A DNA stretch of 37,599 bases. It comes from Chara braunii (taxonomy: Eukaryota; Streptophyta; Charophyceae; Charales; Characeae). The position numbers and the translations under genes were made by a program. The notes beneath the pieces are model-generated. The model searched no databases, was not told where the DNA came from, and saw only the letters and a program-made list of their open reading frames with translations. Shown piece by piece: positions 1-11,759 of the stretch (position 1 is the stretch's first letter; each line of letters opens with the position of its first letter). The stretch covers positions 419,905 to 457,503 of the forward strand of contig BFEA01000215.1 of NCBI GenBank assembly GCA_003427395.1, in the 5' to 3' direction.

Positions 1-57
<57 letters not shown>
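1..57. repeat. (TC)n microsatellite at the window edge
   Basis: An uninterrupted TC dinucleotide run begins at the first base and probably continues outside the window. It is the same motif as the arrays at 1998 and 23138. Confidence 0.98.
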
Positions 58-60
<3 letters not shown>

Positions 61-598
61 CCTAACACGGGCCACGACAGGTGAGCACACCCAATCCACG
101 AAGTTGATGTGCGCCGCTGCTGGAGATCGTAAACGAAATCCCCACGCAGCCCGGCTGTGCAGCGAACATGAGAAGTCCGACAATCTCCCGTAGCTCCTTC
201 TTCGTCACCTTCGCAGGCCGACCTTGACAATAAAGTCAGGGGAGGAGACCCCCGCAAAAACCTCCATATCAAAGATCGAGGGGCAGAACCCCCAATCGGT
301 CTCGTAAGGTAAGGTGCAGCGTCCGGATCCCACCCGCCGATGGCCCCCACACATCACGCTCTCCTTCCTCCACCGAACTAGGATTCCTGACAGAAGTCAA
401 GTGAGACCAGCAACGACCAGGAGCATATCACTGCTCCCTCGGCATGCCCCCCTAACACCCTAGTGTTCTTCCCTGCGCCGCCATGGTCACTCCAGCTCCA
501 AGTTTTGGCAATCGAAGCAGACAGATTTTATCGGCCCCATGAGCGATCCCCCAACGGCCGAACGCCGCCAATGGGGCGACGTGTTAGCGTGTGATGCC
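58..598 (-). other. Unassigned sequence with a possible broken coding remnant
   Basis: No clear gene is seen. Read on the minus strand, about 300 to 190 gives an open stretch containing DMEVFAGVSSPDFIVK. It continues after one frame change near 220 as KVTKKELREIVGLLMF down to a stop near 65. The two halves look protein-like, but I recognise no family and no start, and a host exon remnant is only one reading. The rest, about 310-598, shows nothing recognisable. Confidence 0.2.
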
Positions 599-3121
<2,523 letters not shown>

Positions 3122-3454
3122 AATGTGACGCCCAGGGGGTTCCAATCTTGTGCAAGCTCCCAATTGCACCCATATCCCTCCCAAGCGCGAAGAAAAGAAG
3201 AAGGAATAAGGAATTGCAACTCTCGCCAATATCACACGTGTCATTACCGCACGATAAGAGTGTGGAAGTCATCCTGTTGACACGTTACCAGATCCGCTCT
3301 CATTCTAATGACCGGTAGGAAGGGGGAAAGGGAGTCGGTACATGGGGGGGTGGCGTGGGGGAGGGTTACTCAGGAGTGGAGGTAAGAAACTCGCCATTCC
3401 CGCTACTGTCTTCGGAAGCTCTTGATACCTGATGGTGCGATGTATGCGGGGGAA
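3122..3454 (-). other. E1 segment between ORF-Z and the 3' LTR
   Basis: By position this is the element's 3' untranslated part, where a polypurine tract should lie. No convincing minus-strand purine run touches the LTR edge at 3121. The nearest are G-runs read on the plus strand at about 3340-3365. No gene is seen. Confidence 0.4.
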
Positions 3455-3832
3455 TCAATAACCACTATAGGGGAGAGAAGCGAGATAGTCGGGATAGAGG
3501 GTCGAGAAGGTGCGGAACAAGGCCGCGTGGAACTGATCATGATTCGCATAGGTGGGGACAGTTCCCGTGATCGTGCAATATACTTCGATCATGTTGTGCC
3601 CCCGCCATGCGGCACTGAAAAGAAGAACGTGGAGGGAGAAGGATGGGGAGGCACATTGGGAGGTAGAATGCAGATACACCGTGGCAACGAGGCGGGTGGC
3701 ATAGAAGTGATGGACGGTGGAGGTCGGGAAGGGGTTGTGGGGGAAGGAGAGCGGGTTATCGATCTGTCGAGGCGTCAGGAAGTCAAGGGGACGGCGGGAT
3801 AATGACCGGGGATGAAGCTTGATGCCGTGCAT
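3455..3832 (-). CDS. Accessory ORF-Z of E1 (unknown function)
   Basis: This frame opens at an ATG (3830-3832) that E2 also has in the matching place (16670-16672). It runs about 125 codons to a stop at 3455. The protein starts MHGIKLHP and contains RRPLDFLTPRQIDNPLSFP and, later, FYATRLVATVYLHS. E2 encodes the matching RPLDYLTFWQIDTPLIFP and FYAIRLAATIYPHP. Differences between copies are mostly conservative while the nucleotide sequence is clearly diverged, which argues for past protein-level selection. It overlaps the end of ORF-Y by about 50 bases in another frame. I recognise no domain. A C-terminal part of ORF-Y reached by frameshifting is an alternative. Confidence 0.6.
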   Translation of the reverse strand: MHGIKLHPRSLSRRPLDFLTPRQIDNPLSFPHNPFPTSTVHHFYATRLVATVYLHSTSQCASPSFSLHVLLFSAAWRGHNMIEVYCTITGTVPTYANHDQFHAALFRTFSTLYPDYLASLPYSGY

Positions 3833-4838
3833 CAGGACGTTCTCGAACTGGGGGACGGGGGGAAGGGGAAGGGGAGGGGGAGCGGCTTCACCGCCTCTGC
3901 GCCGGCGTGCCCGATGCCTCTGCATGAGGGAGCTCAACTTCTTCCTTCGGCGACTCGAGATCTCTAGTCGGATGGTCCGGGATAGGCAGATCTACTTCGA
4001 CCGACTGCTCTAAGGGCCGCTTTCCTTCCGCTATCTCCGCCCTCCATTGCTCAGCCGCAGGATCGTCCTCTTGTGTTTCCGCTTGGTCCGCCCCTTCTTC
4101 TGCACTCGCCCCGTCTTGTTCTTCTTCTTCGCCTTCTTCGCTCTCTTCGCTTTCTTCACTCACCGCCCCCGATTCGTGCTCGCTATACGCACTGTAGCTT
4201 TCCTCTTCTTCAAAGGTTTTCTCCTCCTCCTCTTCTTCCGCTTCTTCTTCTTCTTCTTCCGCTTCCTCTCCCGACTTCGTTTTGAGTTGGAAGAAGTGAA
4301 CGTCAGTTATCCCCCTGGGATTTAGGTACTCTGCGCCTGACGGGGAGCTACCGTTCCCCCATTGATCCTCCTGACAAGCCGACCATTGCAGGTACGGCGT
4401 CAAACTCCGCGATAGAATGTGCGGCACCGGATTCTCGTCGCTGTGCGAGATGATGTCGATCGGCAGGTCGTCTAGCAGTTGCGTGAAGGGGATTAAAAGT
4501 TCCCCTACGATCGTCTGTCGATGCCCTGGTGCCATTGTTCCAAAGACGAATCCTCGCAGGTCTCCTTCCACTTCGGTCCTCCAAGCTTGGATAATAAGTA
4601 GCTCCACATCTTCATTCACGACGCGGTGCTCGCTGTCCCGGGTCCATGCCAGCTCAATCTGGACAAGGCACAGAGAAAGAGTCAAGTAGTGTTCATACCA
4701 TATCTCCCAATGCGAAGGCTTGATGAGCGGGACTGCAAGTGGCCGTATGCGGAACGAGAGGCGGGGATGGAGCGCTGACTGCCAGCAGGTAGGGAAGACA
4801 GAGGGGAGGCTGAAGGTAGAGAATCGGGAGCGGTTCAT
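3783..4838 (-). CDS. Accessory ORF-Y of E1, acidic protein of unknown function
   Basis: The ATG at 4836-4838 overlaps the ORF-X stop as ATGA, exactly as in E2. The frame gives about 316 codons to a TGA at 3888. In the same frame it continues to VIIPPSP and a stop at 3783, matching VIIPSSP in E2, so 3888 is probably an acquired nonsense mutation. The layout is a folded-looking N-terminal part (FSTFSLPSVFPTCWQSALHP, then VELLIIQAWRTEVEGDLRGF), a Glu/Asp/Ser-rich stretch at roughly residues 190-260, then a Pro/Arg-rich tail. No membrane segment, protease, nuclease or chromodomain motif is evident. Position after integrase and sense orientation recall the extra 3' ORFs of some plant gypsy elements, but no envelope features are seen. 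Confidence 0.7.
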
Positions 4839-5098
4839 TGAGGACGTGAGAAAGGGACGAGCGCAGGAAGAGAAACTGTCGGCTCGTGCCGGTGAGTGCG
4901 GATGCCGCTGACGTCAAAAATGTTAGTACTGACGACGTTCTCCCCTCGCCGCACAAGCGACTGACTCCAAGTTTCTGCCAATTCCTCGCCCCACTCTCTT
5001 AACGAGGTGAGGATGGTTGGATGCGCGCTCAGATCCACTGCACTAAGATCCCCAGTGAAGAAGACGATTGTCGCGACGTGACCGATTCCAGGCGCCGA
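4835..5098 (-). pseudogene. Accessory ORF-X of E1, N-terminally deleted
   Basis: Only the C-terminal half remains. From about HVATIVFFTGD it runs through AHPTILTSLREWGEELAETW and ends FSRPQ-stop at 4835. E2 has HVSTIVSFSGD, AHPSILISLRDWGEELASSW and the same FSRPQ-stop. The beginning is lost in the deletion that joins it to the truncated RT at about 5090-5113. The last codons CAA TGA carry the ATGA that also starts ORF-Y. The function is unknown. Confidence 0.6.
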
Positions 5099-5104
5099 AA
5101 ACCG

Positions 5105-5790
5105 TCAATAGATCCTCGTACAAGGATATGGTGGAACCCGTGCCGAATATCAAACTTACTAAAATAGTTAGCACACCCAATTGTATCCAGCAAATCATCA
5201 ATCCGAGGGAGGGGATATACATCCTTGATCGTGATATCATTCAATTTTCGATAATCGATGCATATACAAATCGATCCGTTCTTCTTTGGGACCAAAACTA
5301 CCGGGAAAGACCAAGGACCCGTAGCGGGTTCTATCCAACCGTTAGCTTCGAACTCACGGATGCGCTCGAGTGCTGCCTTCTGTTCCTCCAGCGAGTACCG
5401 ATAAGGCTTGCAGTGAATCGGCGGGTGGGTACCGGTCTGAATGTCATGCTGGATTATCAAAGATAATCCTATATCCGCATCATCAATACTGATACCACCC
5501 CGGTACTCACCTAGGATTTCTGCGATGAAACTATGGGTTCCGTCGGGAACGTATTCTGGCACGTGTAATTCGTAGGGTTGTCCGTGAATGACGACCATAA
5601 CGTGTTTGGTACGTATTGCTTTTGAATCCCGGGGCGGTGGGGAAGAGATGAAAAAATTGTCCGACCGCCACGAGAACACGGTGGCCACCATCTGAGTTTC
5701 TTCTTCTTGGATGGCCACGTGTTCTTCGGGGGTTATCCCATCCACAATGTCCCGGGGGTCCACCGATTTCTCAACGATCTTTATTCCGAC
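5105..5790 (-). pseudogene. Reverse transcriptase fragment of E1 (N-terminal half)
   Basis: The fragment holds the protease-RT linker (FISSPPPRDSKAIRTKHV, HGQPYELHVP) and RT fingers motifs: NGWIEPATGPWSFPVVLVPK, IDYRKLNDITIKDVYPLPR and FSKFDIRHGFHHI with the first catalytic Asp. It breaks off right after HHILVR. The YMDD box, thumb, RNase H and integrase present in E2 (20955 down to about 17900) are missing. In the intact element this enzyme copies element RNA into cDNA in virus-like particles; this piece cannot. The open frame runs on to 5029 through the junction, but those residues are out-of-frame ORF-X sequence. Confidence 0.85.
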
Positions 5791-5791
5791 G

Positions 5792-7210
5792 TCAAACAGC
5801 GAGGCTTCGGGGCACCCAGGGGGTTACGGAGCCTGTATCTCCGCCCCTAGACGCAGCAACCATATCTCTTTTTCCATGGTGAGAAGCGATCGGGGAGGTG
5901 ACTTTATAACGTCGCAGACGGACTGTTTGTCCATGTATCGGGGAAGTAATGGGGTAGTGCCCTCGTACAAGGTCCGAGGGGGTTCCGAAGAATCGGGCAG
6001 TCTTGATACTTGTACCAGGGGTTCTCCTATAAACAGAGTCCGGGCTCGTTGAGCATTCTCTTCGGTAAGTACGAATGTTTTTGCCGTTGTCTTGGATCAC
6101 CGGGTCCGTTTCGTCTTCTCTTGCCGAATCTTCGGGAGGCGACGATGCTTGTTCTTCGCTAGTCGTCTCCGAATCGACCTCTTTTTTTGGCCATGTGATC
6201 GTTCGGATCGACCCGATCGCGCTTGGATGATCCTTATGCGTCATTCCTGTCGTCGTGTGGAGGGTGAGACGCATAGGAATGGTGTATGGGTTGCCACCGG
6301 TGTTCCTGAGAACCACTACCCATCGCTCGAAGTCCAGGTTAGCTTGAAGGGTGTTGAGATCGGGAAGTCTGAGAAGCACATCGTATGAGGTTACATTGAG
6401 CACCACTACATCTCCCAAGGCGTGGACTTTTCCTATCCGGAAAGCGACATTTGCCATTCTACCGACCACTCTGATCTTTTCCTCATCTGGGGAGATCAGA
6501 CGGTCTCCCTCGTTGCGTGGAATTAATTTTGTTCTTCTTCCCGCCCGTTCGACTACTAGCAGGGATATGGCCAACACGGCTGCTCCGGAATCTAGTATTG
6601 CACTGTAGGGGACTCCCCAGATTTCCACGTCACATTCTGTGGATTTCCAAGGGATGGCTTTAATACGTAGGAAGTGATCGCATTTCTGGATGAGCCCCAG
6701 GCGTATGGGTTCCGAAGTTCTTGGTACGTCTGGTTTTGTCTCTTTTGCGGGAGACTTTCCTTTGGCCGCTGCCAGCTTGGTGAGTGTGAATCTTTTTCGA
6801 TTGGCCTTGCAATGCTGGAGCATACGATCGTTGGCTTGTTCCGATATGGACAACAAGTGTCCAATCGGAAGCGGGATGCGGTGATCTAAGGCTCGGACGA
6901 TGTCGAGCACAGCGATCTTTCTAGTGATGAACTCGGGGCCACCGGATTCCATCTCACCGGGGGATGGTCGCCATTCCGAGATTTGTCGTTCGTCATCCGC
7001 TGGCTACATCGCCCCTATCATACCCAGCCCCGAATATCCCAAGGAGAGGAACTGATCGAGCGGGATGAGCTCCGTGGCCTCGTCGGTAGCAACTGTTATC
7101 GGCCCTACTCCATCAATTTCCTCTACTACCGTCCCTACCCGTCAAGGTCCGTTAGCCAGGGGGGCTGCCGCTACTGGGGCTGCCCCTACTCGTATTTGTC
7201 GCTGGGGACA
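5792..7210 (-). pseudogene. Aspartic protease region of E1
   Basis: The main open frame 5792-6952 contains VPYSAILDSGAAVLAISLL, the DSG active-site loop of a retropepsin, followed by GKVHALGDVVVLNVTSYDVL. Upstream, 6953-7210 matches E2 but is broken by a TAG at 7004-7006, where E2 has CAG (Gln), and by a TGA at 7141-7143, where E2 has GGA. The family enzyme is a homodimeric Asp protease that cuts Gag-Pol. The CGTATGAG at 6382-6389 is the unfilled form of the site where a transposon entered E2. Confidence 0.8.
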
Positions 7211-8423
7211 ATCTCTTGCTATGTGGTCGGGTTGATGGCATGCGTAACACGTGTCAGTTCGCGGTGCTGTGTCCGCACCAGCCCTCGTGGCTGCGGTGGC
7301 AGGCGCTTCAGCAGGAAGGGGGGCGAGCAAATGTTAATGAGACGCATGGAGCGCATCAGCGATTCCATTCGGGCGTTATACTTGCGCTGCTCCTTCTTGC
7401 TTTCCTGCATAAGGTTGAGTAACGTACACATGAGGTCTAGTATCGCGTTCGATTCGTCCACCTTTCCCGTTGGGGCGGGTAGCTGTATCGGTGCCTTTGC
7501 CGCTAAGGGTCCCACTCCCTGATCAAGGGGGGGTCGTTGAGTTGCCACTTGTTCCAAATAGGTGACAAGTTCTGATACGAAGCCCATATTTTCAAATTTG
7601 TGCTGAAGTGCAGTTAATTTCATCTTTGCTCTAGTTAGTTCCGCGGGATCCCCTTCTTTAGCGTGGTCTTCTCCTTCAAGGAAATTGGCAGTGAATTTTC
7701 GCTCCATCTCCTCTGCTGCGTCTATGATCTGTGTCATGGTAAAGGTAATGGGGGAAAACTGTTTTCGCAGCTTGGCCCGTATTGCTTTGCTTCGAAGTCA
7801 GTCTATGAAGAAGTATCTCTCTACCTTTTCGTCTCTCTGGGATTTTACAAACAGTCGGTAAAATCGACTGCGATATTCCGCAATAGACTCGAGGGGCTTT
7901 TGCACTCTGTCTTCGATCATGAAGAACGCCTGCTCCGGGTGAATGTAGTCGAATCTATGAAGGAATCTTTCTCAAAGGTAGGGAGGTCAATACATACGTA
8001 GGTGCTGAACTAGTGGTGGGCATCACCCCCTAATCGGGCGGGGATATTAATTATCGCCTCGTCGTTATCGTACTGCTGTGCTCGGAGAGGGGCGAGCCAC
8101 GCTCCTGCCAGATGGTGCGTTGGGTCGAACAAATACAAATCTGGCGAGGCTACCGGGGCGAGGACACTTGCAAGCTGAGGGGCGGGCTGGGGGGCGAGTA
8201 CTGGGCCACCACCTGCTCCTCCCTGTGCCTGGTGAGCCTGCGCTTGATTAGCGTTGGCCTGATTAGCATTCATGTTATCAACTGATCTGCCTGCAGACCG
8301 ACTTCTTGTCACTATAGGTTCGCGTGCCAACGCGTTCCCTGGCGCAGATCATCCCCTTTTTGGGGTCGCCAGGTCGGTTGAACTAAGAGAGCCGAGCCAC
8401 TTATCAATTTCTGGTCTTGACAC
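7211..8423 (-). pseudogene. Gag (capsid and nucleocapsid) of E1
   Basis: The start codon position 8421-8423 reads GTG where E2 has ATG. The N-terminal part has a low-complexity Asn/Gln/Ala run (NANQANANQAQAHQAQGG) and DLYLFDPTHHLAGAW. A stop occurs after HH near 8010 and the capsid core (7738-8009) is frameshifted. The C-terminal part 7219-7737 includes EEMERKFTANFLEGEDHAKEG. The nucleocapsid CCHC knuckle CYACHQPDHIARDCPQ (C-x2-C-x4-H-x4-C) is at about 7205-7255 in a neighbouring frame (7142-7330). Gag forms the particle and the knuckle binds element RNA. Several frame changes make it non-functional. Confidence 0.8.
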
Positions 8424-8428
8424 GTGTC

Positions 8429-8441
8429 GGCTCCGATACTA
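8429..8441 (-). promoter_or_regulatory. Primer-binding site of E1 (initiator tRNA-Met type)
   Basis: On the minus strand this reads TAGTATCGGAGCC, two changes from the common plant-element PBS TGGTATCAGAGCC. E2 keeps TGGTATCGGAGCC. It sits directly inside the 5' LTR remnant and 5 bases before the gag start codon position. Confidence 0.65.
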
Positions 8442-8594
8442 ACCTCACGCCCAGCGCGACTTCTTGTTTCGGAGTGTTAGTGGGCCTGGAAGTGCGAAAA
8501 GGGGTGTGCCAAGGATTTTAGGGAAGTGGGGGCGGAGTTCCAGGATTTTAGGGAAGTGGGGGCGGAGTTCCAGGATTTTAGGGAAGTGGGGGCG
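8442..8594 (-). repeat. Truncated 5' LTR of E1 with a 30-bp tandem repeat
   Basis: Bases 8442-8541 match 600-700 and 25893-25995. From 8512 a 30-bp unit (begins AGGATTTTAGGGAAG) is repeated as 8512-8541, 8542-8571 and a partial 8572-8594. E2 and the 3' LTR carry a single copy. LTR similarity ends at about 8594, so most of this LTR is lost. Confidence 0.8.
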
Positions 8595-8636
8595 CATCTT
8601 GTTGCGAGTAGGGAGCTGGAAATCTGTTTGCTACGA

Positions 8637-9007
8637 TCATACAAGCAGGATCCCTTTTTCAGCCCAAAACCAATGTTTCAGTTGCCATGTTATCTCTCCA
8701 CGCACAGTTGTCGTCATTCGGTTGCACTCCCCTATGACTACTCGAATCCCGCACTCCGCTACGTGTGATCGCAGTCCTTCCTCCGCGTTCTCCCCTATCG
8801 GTTTGACCGTTATTTGCAGCGCCGTGAAAAATTCATCCTCTGTCGGGTACAGAGTTGCGTCCTTTGCTGCTGAGAACGCAAAGGCTTTTGCGACCGACCG
8901 GAACAACTTGTCCTTCATTTCCTTCGAGAATACGCTGCTTTCTTGATTGTCTTGTTGCTGTCCTCCCCTGCTCGCGCACACTTTTCTTTGCGGGTTTGTG
9001 CCATCTG
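8637..9007 (-). CDS. Putative terminal exon of the H3-like gene remnant (unknown domain)
   Basis: An open frame of about 120 codons ends with a stop at 8637. It is preceded by a good acceptor (minus strand TGTGTGTTTTCCAG, exon from 9007). Entered in phase 1 from the acidic exon at 9198, it reads ADGTNPQRKVCASRGGQQQ, then FSKEMKDKLFRSVAKAFAFS, TEDEFFTALQITVKPIGENA and TWQLKHWFWAEKGILLV. The composition is protein-like and the phase fits the upstream exon, but I know no family for it. It could also belong to a separate gene. The truncated E1 LTR begins 43 bases beyond its stop. Confidence 0.45.
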
Positions 9008-9197
9008 CTGGAAAACACACATTACAACGCACAGAATAATATTAAGAACTCAGCATTTCGCACCTGCGAAATTCGACAGCCCGTTTCAACTGTTCGTTCA
9101 TCACAGCGACATCCTCGCATTAAGGAAATGCCATCACTTTGCGCCGTTACCACGTAATCGTTGTGCAAGGGGAGCAACTACAACAAATTTTGTTTAC

Positions 9198-9508
9198 CTT
9201 TTTGAACTGTGTTGTCGTGCCTCACTACTTGTCTGTCGATCGGGGGCGCGTCGGATTCGCCCCCCTCGCCGCCACGTTCGGGTTCCCTCTCGTCTTCGTC
9301 TGCCCCATCACCGCCCTCGTCCTGCGCTGTGTCATCACTGCTCCCCCCGTCCTCGTCATCAGCCTCGTGAGTGTCGCGAGAATGTCCTTCAAGCAGTCTT
9401 CGAACATCTCTGTCTCATCTGCCCCCCTCCCGTCTTCATCTCCCTCTTCTTCATCCGCGTCTCGCTCTGTGTTGTCACTGCTCCGCTTTTCCTCTTCATC
9501 ACCCTCGT
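9198..9508 (-). CDS. Acidic exon copy B of the H3-like gene remnant
   Basis: The acceptor is minus-strand TTTTTGTTATGGATGCAG at 9509, with a branch-like TATCTAAAC before it; the donor is CAAAAAG/GTAAAC at 9198. The first half reads DEGDEEEKRSSDNTERDADE. The second half, in another frame, reads ADDEDGGSSDDTAQDEGGDG and ends DRQVVRHDNTVQK. The second half therefore looks like another copy of the same acidic unit, fused out of frame. A frameshift inside the exon suggests decay. Acidic tails of this kind occur in many chromatin proteins, but the function here is unknown. Confidence 0.45.
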
Positions 9509-10181
9509 CTGCATCCATAACAAAAAGGTTTAGATAACTAAGATATAATAGAAAATACAAGGGTGACCACGTTTGTGTGGTTCCACGCTAAGTACCCACA
9601 CATTTGTCTATCGCCGAAGGGGCATACGTGCATATCTATGTACATGGATCTATTTATTTAGGCCACAAATAGGTGGAGGGCAATAAGCAACTTACCTAAA
9701 GTAGTGACTTCCTGCCTAAGGAATAATGTTGGCAGAGTTTACTTACCTTCTTTCGTTCAATTATTCTTTTGTATAAGTTGTCTATCATTTGAGGGTGTGT
9801 TACAAGCACCTCCCTTTCTGATGCGTTTCTTTTCACTTCTGTTGCTTGTTCTCTCAGGAAATTGTGACATCTCTGTCTCATCCACCCTAGGCTCCCGTCT
9901 CCATCTCTCTTTTTTTCATCCTCGTTTCGGTCTGTGTTGTCGCTGCTCTGCTCTTCATCGCCCTCGTCTGCATCCATAACAAAAAGGTTTAGATAGTCAA
10001 CATATAATAGAAAATGCAAGGGTAACCACGTTTGTGTGGTTCAGCGCCAAATGCGCACACATCTGTCTGTCATCGAAGCGGCATACTTGCACATATATGT
10101 ACATGCAATTATTTATTTAGGTCATAAAAGGGTGGACGGCAAGAAGCAACTGACCTAAAACCGAGGACTTCACTAGCAAGA
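9403..10181. repeat. Tandem duplication of an acidic exon plus its intron
   Basis: Segment 9403-9721 is repeated at 9869-10181, about 466 bases away. Shared parts include the acidic exon, the sequence ATCCATAACAAAAAGGTTTA, the motif CCACGTTTGTGTGGTT and the TTATTTAGG stretch. Divergence is moderate, with small indels, so the duplication is not recent. Confidence 0.85.
9747..9967 (-). CDS. Acidic exon copy A of the H3-like gene remnant
   Basis: The acceptor region is nearly identical to that of copy B (TTTTTGTTATGGATGCAG). The donor at 9747 is AAG/GTAAGT, a perfect consensus. Entered in phase 1 from the H3-fold exon donor at 10346, it reads DEGDEEQSSDNTDRNEDEKK. It then becomes basic and polar (RQRCHNFLREQATEVKRNAS and IIERKK). 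It leaves in phase 0, which does not fit copy B's acidic frame, so A and B may be alternative or one of them degenerate. Confidence 0.45.
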
Positions 10182-10277
10182 AAGCCCCGACTCCATGCTC
10201 CAAAGATCTGAAAAGCCTAGAGAACGTGTGATGGGTGACACTTCTTTCCTCTTCGTTGGTCCTGCTCTGTTGCCATC

Positions 10278-10651
10278 TCAACTAACTTGTCTGGCCTCCA
10301 TCCGTTGATGTTTTTTCTCGTTTATAGCCTTTTCGTCCAGCATACCTTGATATTTCTCAACCCAACGAGGCTTCGACAACCTATCAACGAGTCTCATGTC
10401 CTTAAGTTGGATCGTAACCCTCCTCGAATCGATGGCCACCTCGTTTGTGTTCTCAAAATTGGTGACCAGCTATGCTTCGGCAGCCTTCATCAAAGGACGT
10501 ACAACAGTGATCTGAAACCGGACACCTTTCTCTGGAGCGATGTCTTTCTTCACAACCTCACGCATGAGCCGCATGAATGATCTGAAAGCCAAACAACGGT
10601 CAGTTGATTGTTGCAGCTTTCTAATTTCTGTCAAAGCTACGTTATTCTCTG
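10278..10651 (-). pseudogene. Divergent histone H3-fold exon (CENH3-like) with in-frame TAG
   Basis: The minus strand reads NNVALTEIRKLQQSTD, FMRLMREVVKKDIAPEKG, VRFQITVVRPLMKAAEA, TAG, LVTNFENTNEVAIDSRRVTI and QLKDMRLVDRL. This follows the H3 histone fold in order: VALREIR, the alpha-2 RFQ and AAEAYLV block, FEDTN, RVTI and the KDIQLARR end. The loop before RFQ is about three residues longer than in canonical H3, a trait of centromeric H3 variants. The TAG (10470-10472) replaces the conserved Tyr. An acceptor CCCTCCAG lies at 10652, behind a CT-rich intron that runs into the assembly gap. A strong donor CAAG/GTATGC at 10346 leads in phase 1 to the acidic exons. The upstream exons (N-terminal tail) are not found. 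It is probably a pseudogene, unless the TAG is an assembly error. Confidence 0.75.
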
Positions 10652-10737
10652 CTGGAGGGAGAGAGTGGGAGAGATAAAGACAAAAAAAAGAAATAAGGTG
10701 GAGAGAAAGACAGAGCGCGCGCGCGCGAGAGAGAGAG

Positions 10738-10811
<74 letters not shown>
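10652..10811. repeat. (GC)n and (GA)n array ending in the assembly gap
   Basis: A (GC)7 run at about 10714-10727 is followed by (GA)n to 10811, where the gap begins. On the minus strand this CT-rich tract is the polypyrimidine region in front of the H3-fold exon acceptor. Confidence 0.95.
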
Positions 10812-11572
10812 NNNNNNNNNNNNNNNNNNNNNNNNNNNNNNNNNNNNNNNNNNNNNNNNNNNNNNNNNNNNNNNNNNNNNNNNNNNNNNNNNNNNNNNNN
10901 NNNNNNNNNNNNNNNNNNNNNNNNNNNNNNNNNNNNNNNNNNNNNNNNNNNNNNNNNNNNNNNNNNNNNNNNNNNNNNNNNNNNNNNNNNNNNNNNNNNN
11001 NNNNNNNNNNNNNNNNNNNNNNNNNNNNNNNNNNNNNNNNNNNNNNNNNNNNNNNNNNNNNNNNNNNNNNNNNNNNNNNNNNNNNNNNNNNNNNNNNNNN
11101 NNNNNNNNNNNNNNNNNNNNNNNNNNNNNNNNNNNNNNNNNNNNNNNNNNNNNNNNNNNNNNNNNNNNNNNNNNNNNNNNNNNNNNNNNNNNNNNNNNNN
11201 NNNNNNNNNNNNNNNNNNNNNNNNNNNNNNNNNNNNNNNNNNNNNNNNNNNNNNNNNNNNNNNNNNNNNNNNNNNNNNNNNNNNNNNNNNNNNNNNNNNN
11301 NNNNNNNNNNNNNNNNNNNNNNNNNNNNNNNNNNNNNNNNNNNNNNNNNNNNNNNNNNNNNNNNNNNNNNNNNNNNNNNNNNNNNNNNNNNNNNNNNNNN
11401 NNNNNNNNNNNNNNNNNNNNNNNNNNNNNNNNNNNNNNNNNNNNNNNNNNNNNNNNNNNNNNNNNNNNNNNNNNNNNNNNNNNNNNNNNNNNNNNNNNNN
11501 NNNNNNNNNNNNNNNNNNNNNNNNNNNNNNNNNNNNNNNNNNNNNNNNNNNNNNNNNNNNNNNNNNNNNNNN
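10812..11572. other. Assembly gap (761 N)
   Basis: A run of undetermined bases bordered by a GA array on the left. Missing upstream exons of the H3-like gene could lie here. The true size is unknown. Confidence 1.
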
Positions 11573-11655
11573 CACTCGCTCGTTTTGTCTCTCTCACAAT
11601 CTGATCCGACAACGAAATGTGGATGTGTGCTATTTTAAAGGTTGTCAGAAAGAAG

Positions 11656-11664
11656 ACAATGACA

Positions 11665-11698
<34 letters not shown>

Positions 11699-11757
11699 AG
11701 AAGAAGAAGAAGAAGAAGAAGAAGAAGAAGAAGAAGAAGAAGAAGAAGAAGAACAAG
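11656..11757. repeat. (ACG)n then (AAG)n trinucleotide array
   Basis: About 14 ACG units pass into about 19 AAG units. The Asp/Glu, Lys and Ser open frames over it are repeat artefacts. Confidence 0.97.
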
Positions 11758-11759
11758 AA

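Noticed and set aside
4047-4325. Phe/Leu-rich frames that look like membrane proteins
   Set aside because: They are antisense to the Glu-rich part of ORF-Y, where GAA/GAG reads as TTC/CTC. The same holds at 16716-17108.
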